Origin: Gnetum montanum
Lineage: Eukaryota; Streptophyta; Gnetopsida; Gnetales; Gnetaceae
DNA: 64,000 bases
NCBI GenBank assembly: GCA_015680685.1
Contig: MNCI01023945.1
Coordinates: forward strand, 330,977-394,976
Reading direction: 5' to 3'
A program made the translations under genes and the position numbers. Shown in pieces: positions 1 to 10,800 of this stretch. The notes under the pieces are model-generated. The model made no database searches, was not told where the DNA came from, and was given only the letters and a program-made list of their open reading frames with translations. Each line of letters starts with the position of its first letter. Positions within the stretch are counted from its first letter, which is position 1.

Positions 1-40
1 CTCTCTCTCTCTCTCTCGCTCTCTCTCTCCCCCCCCACCT
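1..40. repeat. CT microsatellite running into a C tract
   Basis: A nearly pure CT dinucleotide run (1-28) passes into C-rich sequence just before the first unit of the roughly 200-bp tandem repeat. Similar C-rich tracts recur at unit boundaries near 423-440 and 805-833, so this is part of the repeat family's variable junction. Confidence 0.85.
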
Positions 41-985
41 CTAGCAGGGTATGCTAACATGGAGGATTTCAAGGGGCTAAGTTTTGATGAATTTTGATCA
101 ATTTTGGACATGCATGTGCATTTCTGGGTTTGTCAATGCTGCTAAACATTGCCCAAGATTAAAAGTTGTTAGTTTTAAAGATTTTAAGTTAATTTTTAAA
201 GTTGCCCCCTTGTTTCCACGCTGAGCCCTCCCTCCAGGAGGTATGCCAACATGGAAGACTCCAAGGGGTTAAAAATTGATAAATTTTGATCAGTTTTGGG
301 CATGCATGTGCATTCCCAGGGTTGTCAATGCTACTACACATCACTTAAGATCAAAATTTGCGAATCTTAAGCTTTGTAAATTGATTTAAAAGGTTACCCA
401 CTTGTTTCCACACTGAGCCCAACCCCCCCACCCCCCACCCCTAGTGGGGTATGTTAGCATGAAGGATCCCAAGAGGCTAATTGTTGACAAATTTTGATCA
501 ATTTTGGGCATGCATGTACATTCACAGGGTTACCAATGCTTCTAGACACTACCCAAGATCAAAAGTTGTCCATTTTAACATCATTTTTAGGTTTTTAAGG
601 ATTTCCCCTTTTCTCCATGCTAAGCCCCTCCTCCAGGGGGTATGTCAGCATGGATGATTCTAAGGGGTTGATTTTTGAAAAACTTTGATTAGTTTTGGAC
701 ATGCATGTGCATTCTCAAGGAAAAATTTTAAAGTCCTTTAAATTAACTTTTTGAAAAATTTTGATTTTAAATTAATTTTTGAAGTTACCCCCTTATTTCC
801 TGAGCCCCCCCCCCCCCCCCCCCCCCCCCCCCCNGGTAAGTTAGCATGGAAGATTCCAAGGGGCTAATTTTTTTTTCACAAATTTTGCTCAGTTTTAGAC
901 ATGCCTGTGCATTCTCATGATTCCTAGTGTTGCTGGACACTGCACCAAGATGAAAAATTTGTTGCAAATAGTCCAATGGAATCCT
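41..985. repeat. Tandem repeat, five units of about 190-208 bp
   Basis: Five degenerate units can be aligned on a shared start (GTATG then YAACATGG or TAGCATGG) at 50, 241, 449, 640 and 836, giving spacings of 191, 208, 191 and 196 bp. Each unit carries in order an AAGGGGCTAA-like motif, a TTTTGATCAATTTTGG motif, CATGCATGTGCATT, and a C-rich junction whose length varies most. The last unit fades near 985. No coding is convincing. It lies upstream of the copy-1 gene and may be a local minisatellite expansion, a fragment of a larger satellite, or sequence inside a retroelement. Confidence 0.85.
805..834. other. Homopolymer C run ending in one N
   Basis: An uninterrupted C run ends in an ambiguous base at 834, exactly at a tandem-repeat unit junction. 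Its length is probably a sequencing or assembly artefact. Any reading frame crossing it is not meaningful. Confidence 0.8.
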
Positions 986-1894
986 ACCCTATTATTTTGA
1001 TGTGCTTTGTGATGGTTTCATGTTGGCTTCACTATTTTGGTTATAATCCATGGCTACATAATGTCAAATTTGTGTTTTGATGTTTTTTGGTGTAAAAATG
1101 AAAGTTATGTTGTGCATTTTTTTTATTATAAAAAAGGCTTAATTTTTTTTAAAATTTAATGTTTTTCATTTTGGTGTTGTATTTAAGCTTTGTAATGGTT
1201 GTGGTATTGTTCAATTTGGAGTTATATTTACCAAGTTATGACTATTTCAGTTTGGTTGTGCAACTAGGGTTTATGTAGTTTTTCATATTTTCATCAACCT
1301 TAATGAATATTTTCTAAAAATGTAGCTAATATTTTAAATTTATACTAAGTATGGGTACATGGGGCTTGATTCAAGATTTTAAATAGTGGTGGAATCACTC
1401 CGTTGGGAGCCCAAATGAATCTTTGATGAATTGTTTTCTAACCTTGCACAAATGGGGGTTAATGGTGATGGCTATGTTTTCACTATTTGTGGCTATGTTT
1501 TGTGTATGAATGGTTACATGTTTTTGGTTCAAATGGTCATAGTTAGAAAGTTCATGATTTCAAGGTTCCTTCCATGTGGAATTACTAAAATCAAGGGTAA
1601 GATGATTTTTTCATGAATTTTATAATAAAGTTGTATTAATTGGGCTAAATTTGGTTGTAGAACTTTACTCCTTTTAGGGTCGATGTGGTTGTCATACTTG
1701 GAATTGTCAACATTCATACTCTTAGGGATTATAAATTATGTTCTAAATTTTTTTGTGTGTTTTTTTAGGAAAAGATATTTTTACTATTTTTAGTAAGTTT
1801 TTTAATTTATGTCTATTATACCCACTTTTTCTACATTTTGATGCTTTTTCTAAATGCATGTTTTGAGCTAAGGCATAATTTTGGTTGTGATTTT
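986..1894. other. AT-rich stretch, no gene recognised
   Basis: Low-complexity, T-rich sequence between the tandem repeat and the 257-bp duplication. It may hold intron 1 and a decayed first exon of the copy-1 gene, because exon 2 begins near 2376, but I could not recognise an exon equivalent to the first exon of the homologue at 53580. Confidence 0.5.
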
Positions 1895-2408
1895 TTAGTT
1901 ATAATTTTGGCTATAATATAAGTGTAGGAGAGGTTATAATATATTTATTTTTTATGAATTTTCTTAAGCAAATTTAAATCAACATCCTAGAGCTTTTTAT
2001 GAAAGCCAATTTCACCCATGACTAGGATGTGTAAAATTTGTTAAGAAAATCTAAGTGTTGGAATGGTATGTTAATGTATTTTGTTTGTTTGTTTTTTATA
2101 CTTTCCCCCTTTATGGTCTTGCTCAAGCTAGTGCTCATTGTGATTGATGTTTTAGTTATAATTTTGGCTATGATATCAAGTGTAGGAGAGGTTATAATAA
2201 TATTTTTATTTTTTGTCAATTTTCTTAAGCAAATTTAAATCAACATCCTAGAGCTTTTTATGGAAGCTAATTTCACCCACAACTAGGATGTGTAAAATTT
2301 GTTAAGAAATTGTAAGTGTTTGAATGGTGTGTTAATGTATTTTGTTTGTTTGTTTTTTATACTTTCCCCTTGTATGGTCTTGCTCAAGCTAGTGCTCATT
2401 GTGATTGA
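1895..2408. repeat. 257-bp direct tandem duplication
   Basis: Two copies, 1895-2151 and 2152-2408, are almost identical, from a TTTTAGTTATAATTTTGG start to GTGCTCATTGTGATTGA. They diverge at scattered positions and one short indel. The duplicated block includes the start of exon 2 of the copy-1 gene (second copy near 2376), so the presumed intron 1/exon 2 border is present twice. The two matching short reading frames seen here are by-products of the duplication. Confidence 0.9.
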
Positions 2409-3836
2409 GTTGGTTGGCATTCTTTGTTGTCTTGGTCAACCTACAGACCATACTTTTCTTCTTGACTTGGCATTGAAGAATACATTAGTGTGGTTCTACC
2501 CAGGGGCAAGGGACTTTCTTGCCTATCTTCTCTAGCACTTTAGTGTGATGATGTGGTCACACTTATTTGAGGAGGTGGCTATAGTCATTGTGGAGACCTT
2601 GTTGCCTAGGTCTACATGCCTGGTGTAGCCCAATTTCTAACTAATGGGCCAAAGACTCGAGTAGCAAGGGAATTGGTGGATTTCATTAGTCCATGGTACC
2701 TTTCAAATATTTGGATCATGCCAAAGTATTCATGATACAACATGAATAATACTCTAATGGTGGCATAAAGAGTCTACTTTTTATTCTAGAATCCTCTAGG
2801 AACTATGTACTGATTATAGGGGTAAGCACAATTGTTATAGGTTTTAATATTTTGGTTTTATCTCATTTAGTCTTCTCTTTTCTAACTTATTGGTTTCACA
2901 TGTATCTTGCAAGTATAGGATCAATGATCAAACCGTGGTAATAGCCCATACCACATTGAACAAATTCACCAAGGGCCCCAAGATTAGATATGTTATTTTT
3001 GAATAGCCAATAGGGGAGTTTGATGAATAACTAACTAGATTTGACCCTATTTACAAGAAGTGTGTGATTGTCAAAATAGCACACAACTGGTGGGTGGCTC
3101 CTAAGGATATTAGAGATATGGGTATTACTACTAGGACCTCCACACAAGCTTCTCCAAGCAATAAAAAGAGTGAGAAATCAAGTATGTTATTATGCTAAAG
3201 GTTTTATGGTTACTTAGGCTTTAATTTTTTATGACCAAAACATAATCGTATTGATACCAAACACTTGTCTTTTGCTTATAGGGCATTCCACTCTCATAGA
3301 TGTTATCATACCCCTCATTAGATGTTTTGCGAAGAATATCATTCTAAACTTCAGTGAGATGGGACTAGCATAGGAATGGTTAAGGGAGAATGCATTTGTA
3401 GAAATTCAAGTAAACATTGCTTGTGCAAGATTGCTTGAGATCTTCATGGCGCCCAACCTTATCATCCCTTCTGCAATGATGTTGAACATCATTGACTCTT
3501 TTGATAAAAAAAATCCTATGTGTTCTGGACCATAGTATGAGGCCAATATATTGCTCTTGCCATTAGTGCATTTACCTTTCATGAATTATCTGGTATTCCC
3601 TTTAACAAGATAATAGTTACCACCAAACTAATGCAAGAGGTAGGCCATTGTGGAGAGGTTAAGAAATGACTTGGTGCTACCAAGGGGCACTCTAATCTTG
3701 GTTGTAGTAGCTTTAAGAACCCTGATGTAAATACTTATCTCTTGTTCAGATCTAGGGTATTTCCTAAATTATCATCATAAAAGAAGGTGATTGGAATTTC
3801 ATGGGAATGGACCTTCAAGAAAGTTATGATGGAGGA
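2376..3836 (+). pseudogene. Copy-1 cassette gene, 5' part: FCP1-like domain and start of the transposon-protein domain
   Basis: Recognised by protein-level similarity to the eight-exon gene at 53580-57978. Exon 2 (about 2376-2821) encodes LIVIELVGILCC, then a W-F-P-G-R-F-L stretch and a later NNTLMV motif. This is the order seen in FCP1/NIF-type HAD phosphatases, but the DxDG core reads E-L-V-G and the second Asp pair is lost, so catalysis is not expected. Donor GTAAGC follows at 2822. Exon 3 (about 2919-3181) starts with INDQTVV and ends at GTATGT. Exon 4 starts after an AG at 3281 and contains ANDs of hydrophobic helices matching the homologue, then the second domain. Several in-frame stops and at least one frameshift show it is dead. 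Exon 4 is broken at 3836 by Tat element A and resumes at 17258. FCP1 assignment is inference from motif order; homology to the other copy is the firmer part. Confidence 0.65.
3832..3836. repeat. Target site duplication of element A, left copy
   Basis: GAGGA directly before the LTR start; the right copy at 17258-17262 is GAGGG. Four of five bases match. Removing the element and one copy restores an open, homologue-matching reading frame across the junction, which supports the call. Confidence 0.8.
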
Positions 3837-4069
3837 TGAAAAACCTCAAAAAATGCAAGGTCATTCTCGCTTCACCAGGCCTTGCAAATCACGCAGCACC
3901 ATAGCAGTTCTTCAGAAGGAGAACGTTCTGAGTTTAAGTTAGCCAGTTCAAAAAATTTTCTACTTTAGGTAAAAATAGGCTCTACGGGTCATCCTGCCTA
4001 TCCACCTAAGTAGTGTGTTGAGCTGACAGCCTGCTCAGAAATGGTGCATGGAGTTGGCAGCAGCATTTT

Positions 4070-4580
4070 GGATGCATGAAATAGTTTGGCAAGTTTTCTA
4101 AGTCACGAAGTCTACTATGCTATGCTACGCCTTACTATGTAGCATAGCAAGTTCAGAAGATGATTGCAGAATGAAGTGTTATGCTACGCTGCATCACGTG
4201 ACGTAGCGTAGCATGGCAACAGCTTCACAGCCAATCCCCTCGTCCAATTTCAAGTCCTTGAACAATGTCCCTTTCTGTTAGGAAGTGGCAGACCATGTTT
4301 ACTGCTACGCTACGCTAAGCTACATGGCGCAGCAAGGCATAGCAATCCTACGAAAGAGACAGAAGATAGCTCAAAGGGCAAAATTAGCAAAGTTCGCAAG
4401 TCTTGCATCGCAGGAAGCAAAGTTTGCAAATCGACAAAGTTTTCATGACTAAGGCCAGTCACTACACTACGTAGCATAGCATAGCGTAGCAAGCATGCAA
4501 CACACATGTAGCGGAACACACGACAAGGGGCTACACTACGCTAAGCATGCTATGCTACAAAGCATAGCAGGGCATGCGGG
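4070..4580. repeat. Palindrome-rich GCTACGC/GTAGC cluster in U3 of element A
   Basis: Direct and inverted copies of GCTAC, GCTATGC and GTAGCATAGC alternate over about 500 bp upstream of the TATA box, for example TACGTAGCATAGC and CATGCTATGCTAC. The same arrangement is kept in the 3' LTR (about 15880-16350). Likely a U3 promoter or enhancer block; function is inference. Confidence 0.7.
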
Positions 4581-4808
4581 TGGTTGTGCGACACCAATGC
4601 ACTTCACCTTATTGGACCGTTGGCACACATCTCCAGACGGTGACGATGCAATTATGGTGGGGCAGGCTCATAGTTACGGCATAATAGGCTCACATTACAA
4701 TGGTCTTGTAGGTCCAACGGTCATACATGGCACATGTGGTGCCAGCAAGTCAACATGGGCTTGGGGTACGTGGCATCCAAACTACCCCTTTTGCATGCCC
4801 TTTAGTCC

Positions 4809-4816
4809 TATAAATA
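4809..4816 (+). promoter_or_regulatory. TATA box of element A 5' LTR
   Basis: TATAAATA after CCTTTAGTCC; the same word is at 16584-16591 in the 3' LTR. It is the only good TATA in the LTR and sits between the palindrome-rich U3 block and the conserved downstream region. Confidence 0.7.
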
Positions 4817-5480
4817 TCCCAAGAAACAGCATTCAAAGGTCAAATTTTTTCCAATGAGCAGCATTTAGAAAGTTTGAAGATTTTTTGAATTTTTCGATTT
4901 TTCTTCTCTCCGGCACTCAATTTCTCTTTCTGGCACATTGTAACATCAAACATTGTAAGCTTTATGTTTGACACTGCAAACAGTTAGCATTTTTAGCTGG
5001 CATTTTGCTCCACCCCCTTTCTACCACCTTAGTAGAATCCTTGCATTGTCAGCACCTAAGGCAGTGCCCAAGCACACAACCTGTTTTTCTCAACACGTCA
5101 TGGTTACTCTTAGGATCTCTACACTTTGCCACACTGTGCAATCGATTGTATCCACCTTGACAGAGCAAGCTTGTAGTTTCAGAGCGGTGCATTTTTCTAA
5201 CTGCATTTTACTTTGTTTCCTACTTATTGTTGCATTTTGCACTATTTTCCTACTTTATTTACTTTCAAGCATTACTTTGCATTTCCATTCCTGTTTCAAA
5301 AATATATGTTGCAAAAGGCTATATAGACGTCGATTAAGTCCCTGTCTGATCGACCAGACTGTTCAAGGCACCCTGTATCTGCACACACCCAGCACGACCC
5401 TCCCGTGGGTACAGGGTCAAAACTGTCGCACCCGTTGACCCCTTGGTGTTTTTCACTCACCACTGTTTTCGATCACTACA

Positions 5481-5503
5481 GTTTTCTAGTGCTAGAAGGA
5501 GGG
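5481..5503 (+). promoter_or_regulatory. Sequence in primer-site position of element A, with an inverted repeat
   Basis: Directly after the LTR lies GTTTTCTAGTGCTAGAAGG, containing the inverted repeat TTCTAG-TG-CTAGAA. Element F has nearly the same block at 62806-62828. A standard tRNA primer site would start with TGG, which is absent here. Conservation in two elements argues for a role, possibly priming or packaging, but this is inference. Confidence 0.45.
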
Positions 5504-5568
5504 CCTTTTGGTGCCTTTTTCACATGTCACGGTAGTTCTGTGAGCCTTATGCACCCTAATACGCATAA

Positions 5569-6085
5569 GCGTAAATGTGACACCCTTTTGGGGTTGTTTA
5601 TACTTTGTGTGGTGTAGATCGGTCACCTTGATGGTTCCTCGGGAGCCCTACAGAACCCAAGGCCTCTGATCACCAGCTAATTAGCTCATCTTATGGTACT
5701 CTTGCATGCATTCTGTACCTCATCTGGCGTGGTACAGAGTGGTCGCTTCAATGGTCCCTCAAGAATCCTATGAGACACAAAGCCTTCTTGATCGCTAGTT
5801 AGCTTGCCCATCTTACGGTGGTCTTGCATGCGTTCTGTACCCCATCTCACATGGTACAGAGCGATTGCTTCGACGATCCCTCGAGGATCCTGCAAGACGC
5901 AAAGCCTTCTTGGTCGCTAGCTAGCTTTCTCGTCTTACGGTAGTCTTGCATGTGCTCTGCATCCTATCGCGCACTGGTGTAAATGTGACACCCATTTGTG
6001 GTTATTTATGCCTTGTGTGGTGCAGGTCGGTTGCCTCGATGGTTCCTCTGGAATCCGACAAGACGTAAAGCCTTCTTTTTACTGT
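5569..6085 (+). repeat. Leader tandem repeats of element A, about 120 bp x 3.5
   Basis: Units start at 5609, 5729, 5851 and 6017 (partial). Each carries GTGGTRYAG, a TCGATGGTTCCTC-like motif, AAAGCCTTCTTG and TCTTGCATGCGTTCTG. The piece TAAATGTGACACCC precedes both the first unit (5573) and the last (5980). It lies between LTR and gag; element F has a far shorter leader without it, so it is an insertion or expansion private to A. Confidence 0.8.
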
Positions 6086-6158
6086 TTTTCGATTTCCTTG
6101 TTTGTTCGCACTCTTTCGTATAACTTCTATGCATTTTTGCATAACTACTTGCTTAACA

Positions 6159-9100
6159 ATGGCTTTTTCAACTACTGTTGCCAATGCCTTCAACGTGGAA
6201 GTTCCCTTTAACGTTGAAGACCCCATCATGGTTCAAGGCACTACTAGTGCCGAACAACCGCTGAACCCGATATTGGAAACACACCGATCTCTTAGAGTCC
6301 AAAACTGAGGACCTGAGGGATTGGCCCAGCAACACGAGCATTACAATTTCCTCTGTGAAAAGGTGCAGGCAAATCTACCCTTGGATTTACATGAACTCGA
6401 AGAAAAACATAGCTTCGAGTTCGCTTACTGCACTGGGAAGGAATTTGTTCCTACTCCCGACATTTCTTTACCTTTAACACAAGTGTACCAAAGGCTTCTA
6501 GACCAACTAATCTAGTTGACTAGGGTTAGGGAGAAGCAGGACACAGTGTCCAACCAAGATGATGCTTTCCAGGATGGACAGGAAGAACTCGAATCCCAGT
6601 CGAATGAGGGAGGTCCAATCGACCCCGCTCTTGTCCCTCCTACTCAGTCCTTTTGGGCTAAGCCGTCTTCTGTTACTGCTCCCTTTTTAATTACGTCCAC
6701 ACTACCGTAACCTACGATTATAGCTGCTATGGGTAGCCACGTCAATCCTGTGATGTTTCAACGCTCGCTCTCACCTGTTTTGCTTGTTCTGTTTGTAGCT
6801 ACCGTCCCTTTGCAGGCTGTTCAGCAGCCCATTCCTGTAGCACATAACATGCCAACCATGGCTACCCTACCACATGTTCATGCTATACCAACTTTACAAA
6901 CATACATGACTTCTGCCTCTAATCCTACATTCACGTCAGTTCCACCCACTATGGCTGGTCCCGGCCCTTCCACATGGTGGGCCCCATTTGCTTCTTTACC
7001 TACCTCGCAACCATTGCAGATGTCTCACTACCTACACTCTCAAATACACTAAGCCTCGCAGACGATGCAACCCAACACGAGGCCATGGTCTACGCAATTG
7101 GTGATGAAGCATTCTATCCAATGACCCAACCCGTGGTTGCCACCTTAACAACACTGCCTACCGGGTGGTGGACAACACAGGATGCACCACTAGCAAGGGT
7201 TGTCCCGACGGTACCGTTGATGGATCACGTCGCTACCCTTGCCATGCCACAGGTGGGAGCTGCCTCTGTAGCCGCCCAACCATCTACAATGTTGTTGGTT
7301 TTGGATCAAGCATTCCAGCTTATCTAGACCCTCACTGAGGAAATAAAATGTCTCAAAGCTGTTTGGTCCAACACGGTACATGTCATGGACTTTTACCAGG
7401 ACAATCCCATCAGCCCTACAATTCTGCTTTGACGTTACCCCCAGGGATGTCTGTCCCACACTTCACAAAGTACAATGAGGAGGGAGATCCCAACGAGCAT
7501 CTTGTTACCTTCAAGTCTGGATCTTTGCTATTGCAATAATGGCCGCACATGATCATTTGCATCTTCGCCATGTCCCTAGCTGGGAAAGCCCTAGATTGGT
7601 ATCACGCATTTTCACGCTCATCCATTTCAACTTTGGAAGAGCTCCTGACCCAGTTCGTGACATGTTTCAAGTACAACTTGAAGTAGAAACCACACTGGAT
7701 GAGTTGATGAACGTGAAGCAAGACTTGCTAGAACCAGTCTAAAAGTTCATTCAATGTTGGAGCGTGACCCTTAATGAAATCCGTGAGCCCATCATGGAGG
7801 CCCACTTGCTAGCCATCTTTAAGGGTGCAGTGAATGACTTCATTAAGTCCAAACTGTACTACCTTGCTCCTCGCTCTCTTAGTCAGGCTTTCGCTCAAAC
7901 TAAGAGCATACAGGACGTGGCCAAGGCAAGCAAAGACCTGGCCTACATCGCTTACAAAAAAACCTTCATAAAAAAGGACAAGGGTAAGGCCCCAACAACC
8001 ACAGTGGCCACTGTGGAAACCGAGACCAAGCCCAAACCTAGCAGCAGCAGTAACAAGAATAACAAGAAACCGATCATACCTATGGCTAACCCTGCGCCCA
8101 AATAGGGCTACATGCTACAACTTGCTACACCTATGCTCAAGACATCTGCACAACCCAAACCCAACTTTGAGCACAAAGATCGCTCAAAGTACACCCCATT
8201 GCCTCTCAAGCCTTCAGAACTCCTGAAGAAACTGTTGGCAGCAGGATACATCCAACACAAGAAAATGTTGGAAGAAGCAAACACAAGACATCAACGCTAC
8301 TGCGAGCTCCTTAGGAATCCCTCTTTGGCCCTGCCCAATGAGCCTCTAGTTCCTAGAGGTTTCAGGCTAGACAGGTTTTGTGACTACCACCAACATTGTG
8401 GTCACAATACAAATTATTGTCTGGCGTTGCAAGATGACATCTAAAGATTAATTGACCAGGGGAAACTGGTGCTAAACGAAAGCAACCTAGTACACCCTAA
8501 AAATGAATCTATGTATGTCTACATGAATCCCCTCAATGCCAATAATTCCAGTTACATCATCAATGCTATCGGCATTGACAGTGATCCTAGACCACCTCGG
8601 TAGCCATTCGTGGTCCGTGTGCCTTAGCATAGTGCACCAGCACCACCAGCGATTAGTCTAAGCTTGTAGCAGTCGTTCATCCTAAAAGTCCCACCATGGG
8701 CATCCATCTTTGCGCCACCTATTATTGGAGCCACGTGGTCCCATCGGTTAACACCTTTAGCTCCATTCGTCATCAGGGGGCTGACGCCTTCGACGCCCCT
8801 ATCTCGCGCAACAAAGATGAACAACCTTCTCACCCCGCAAGGAGAGAAGTCCACTAGGTGGATGAGACGTCGAAGGGAAGTACCATCTAGGGTATCCCCA
8901 AGCCTATGTCTTCGCCCCTTGCATCTGCAGCTTTGCCCCCAAAGATGAAGGTCAACATGACTACGCAACCTAAATCACCCTGTCGACAAGGATCTGAACC
9001 CAGATCCGAGGTCACCTCTCCTCGGGAGATTCATCTTCTAGGATGAATTGAAGAGTAGGAAAGTGTCAAACAAGGGGGCGACCAAGACCTTCTGGATGCC

Positions 9101-9370
9101 CTCACTCAAGTTAACCAAGCTCTAAAATAGAAAAATGCTACACTGAGCTTGTACGACCTAATCATGACATCTGTACCCCACCGCTAGGCTCTAATCCGCA
9201 TGTTAACGGTGGTTCCGGTCGACGAGAACATGACAGCGGAGGAGGAAGCAATCCATTTGGTCATGCTTCCCTCTATACCCGCGGAGTCTGCAACACCTCA
9301 ATTGACTTTTAATAATGATGCCATTAGAAAAGATCCAAAAGGAGATTAGGTGACTACGGTGCCTCTCTTC
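6159..9370 (+). pseudogene. gag: Element A gag (Tat type)
   Basis: Structural polyprotein region. The start at 6159 (MAFSTTVANAF) is the first ATG in frame with the HYNFL...LELEEK block that element F also has. Order seen: N-terminal helical region, a long Pro/Thr/His-rich linker (about 6640-7330), a LDQAFQLIQTLT helix, the capsid core with HFTKYNGEGDPN-like sequence near 7460 and FKGAVNDFIKSKLYYL near 7820, a Lys-rich stretch, then a zinc-knuckle-like C-x6-C-x-H-x4-C at 8379-8420 (CDYHQHCGHNTNYC). Several stops and frameshifts break it, mostly TAG or TGA at former CAG or CGA. Function in particle assembly is known for the family; this copy is dead. Confidence 0.85.
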
Positions 9371-9778
9371 ATTATAATTCAGGTCGCCCAACACCGGATC
9401 CGAAGGGTACACATTGATGATGGGGCTGCCACAAACGTCATTCCCTTTCGTATTGTGGACAAGTTGGGATTGGTCAACTAGATCAAACCCATAATGACAT
9501 CATGTTTGAGGTCCTTCAATGGGGCACACGTCCTAGTGAAGGGCACAGTTCACATAAACTTCGTAGCAAGGGACCAGTTCCCCATAAACGCGATGTTCAT
9601 CGTGGTTGAGGAAATGCCCAAGTTTAACATGATCTTGGGAAGATCATGGTTAGCGCAACTTAGGTCTGTCTACTCTCTTATACACCAGGAAATCCACTTA
9701 CCATATGCAGGTAGGAAGGTGGTGATCCGCGGTGACGAAGTAGCAATGCAAGTAATCAGTAACGTAGACATGGAGTAG
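9371..9778 (+). pseudogene. pro: Element A aspartic protease
   Basis: Retropepsin-like domain. The catalytic site reads HIDDGAATNVIPF (Asp codon at 9416-9418), the Tat-style variant of the usual DSG/DTG. It is followed by the flap-region helix FNGAHVLVKGTVHINF and the conserved FNMILGRSWLAQL, with Ile-Leu-Gly-Arg, near 9625-9660. Ends with TAG. At least one stop separates the active site from the rest, so processing activity is not expected. Next downstream is a non-coding array, as in element F. Confidence 0.85.
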
Positions 9779-10059
9779 GGTTCAAAAGTCACAACCTTCG
9801 AGAGTGAGGCGCCTACTCATGCATGGATTAACCATCAAATGGAAGGATCGGCCCAGGAAGCCGACTCCCAAATGAAAAACACATGGGTTGAGTTACCCTT
9901 CCAAGCAAAGGACAATGATGTGAACGAGGGCCCTGGTGAAACACCTCAGCCTTACGTTCCGATCAACCCACGATGGGTCAAGAGGAAACTATGCATAGTG
10001 TAGCAATCCCACTGCTTCCTGCCTAGTTTCCATCCCTTGTATATTTGTCGCTTCTTTGT
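9779..10059 (+). pseudogene. Protease-to-array connector of element A
   Basis: Continues an open-looking frame (PINPRWVKRKL near 9960) to a TAG near 10001. Element F also has an acidic connector after protease. No domain recognised. Confidence 0.4.
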
Positions 10060-10800
10060 TTTGTTAACATGCTGTCCTTTTGGCATGCTACGCTATGGCC
10101 TGAAATGGCCTAAAACTAGCATTGTTGCTTTTCTTTTTGTTAACATATAATCCTTCTGGCATGCTACACAATGGCCCGAAATGGCCTAAAACTAGCAAGG
10201 GTCTGAAAAGACCTTAAACTAGTAATCCTGGCAATTGCAATACAACCGGTCCAAAAAAAACCTCAAACTAAGCAACCCTAGCATAGTTACACCCCTAGCA
10301 GTCCACAATGACGTAAACTAACAACACCACATGTTTACATGGGTGGTTTTCATATCCTCTTCCACATTGGCAACGTCACCATTTCTAGTGGTTTCGTGTT
10401 TTCGTGTGAGTAGTTCGTACTTTCGCATTGATGATTTAGCACTTCTCATACTTGCAATTTCCTATTTCGCATACTAGTATTTTGCATGTTAAGATTTTGC
10501 ATGTCACAATTTGGTAGTCCGAAATGACATTAAACTAGCAGTTTGGGCATTTGCATATCGATAGTCACACAACTTCACACTTTACATCAGCAGTTTCACA
10601 CCTTTAGCAGTTCCACGCTCTCGTGCCTTGGTGGTCCACCATGACTCTAAACTGGAAAACTTGCAATCTTTATATCATCACACTTCGCAAGCTGCATCTC
10701 GTTGCTGCTTTGCAAATTTTCATTACACACAATATCTGTAGATGCCTCTTAACTAGGCTTTCATCTTATGATGGCAAGTAAAGTAAGAGATGGGAATCCA
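10060..10800 (+). repeat. Hairpin array between protease and RT, element A
   Basis: Irregular units each consist of a short inverted repeat with a 3-6 base loop followed by (C)TAAACTAGC or close variant: GGCCTGAAATGGCC, GGCCCGAAATGGCC, GTCCGAAATGAC and others. Spacing is 30-70 bp in the dense part and wider downstream. No coding frame survives. Equivalent arrays lie after integrase here (14270-14605) and at both positions in element F, so the array is an ancestral feature of the family. Confidence 0.7.

Larger units (their letters stand above)
3837..5480 (+). repeat. Element A 5' LTR
   Basis: Begins TGAAAAACCTC and ends GATCACTACA. The U3 part (about 4070-4580) is packed with interleaved GCTACGC/GTAGCATAGC words forming many short inverted repeats. 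A TATA box lies at 4809-4816 and the R/U5 part runs into the conserved TGATCGACCAGAC block near 5350. The internal region starts at 5481 with an inverted repeat. Confidence 0.92.

Noticed and set aside
785-976. 63-codon minus-strand frame with poly-Gly
   Set aside because: It reads the poly-C homopolymer and an N.
1431-1717. Overlapping frames of about 60 codons on both strands
   Set aside because: No family signature, AT-rich, opposite-strand overlap; chance.
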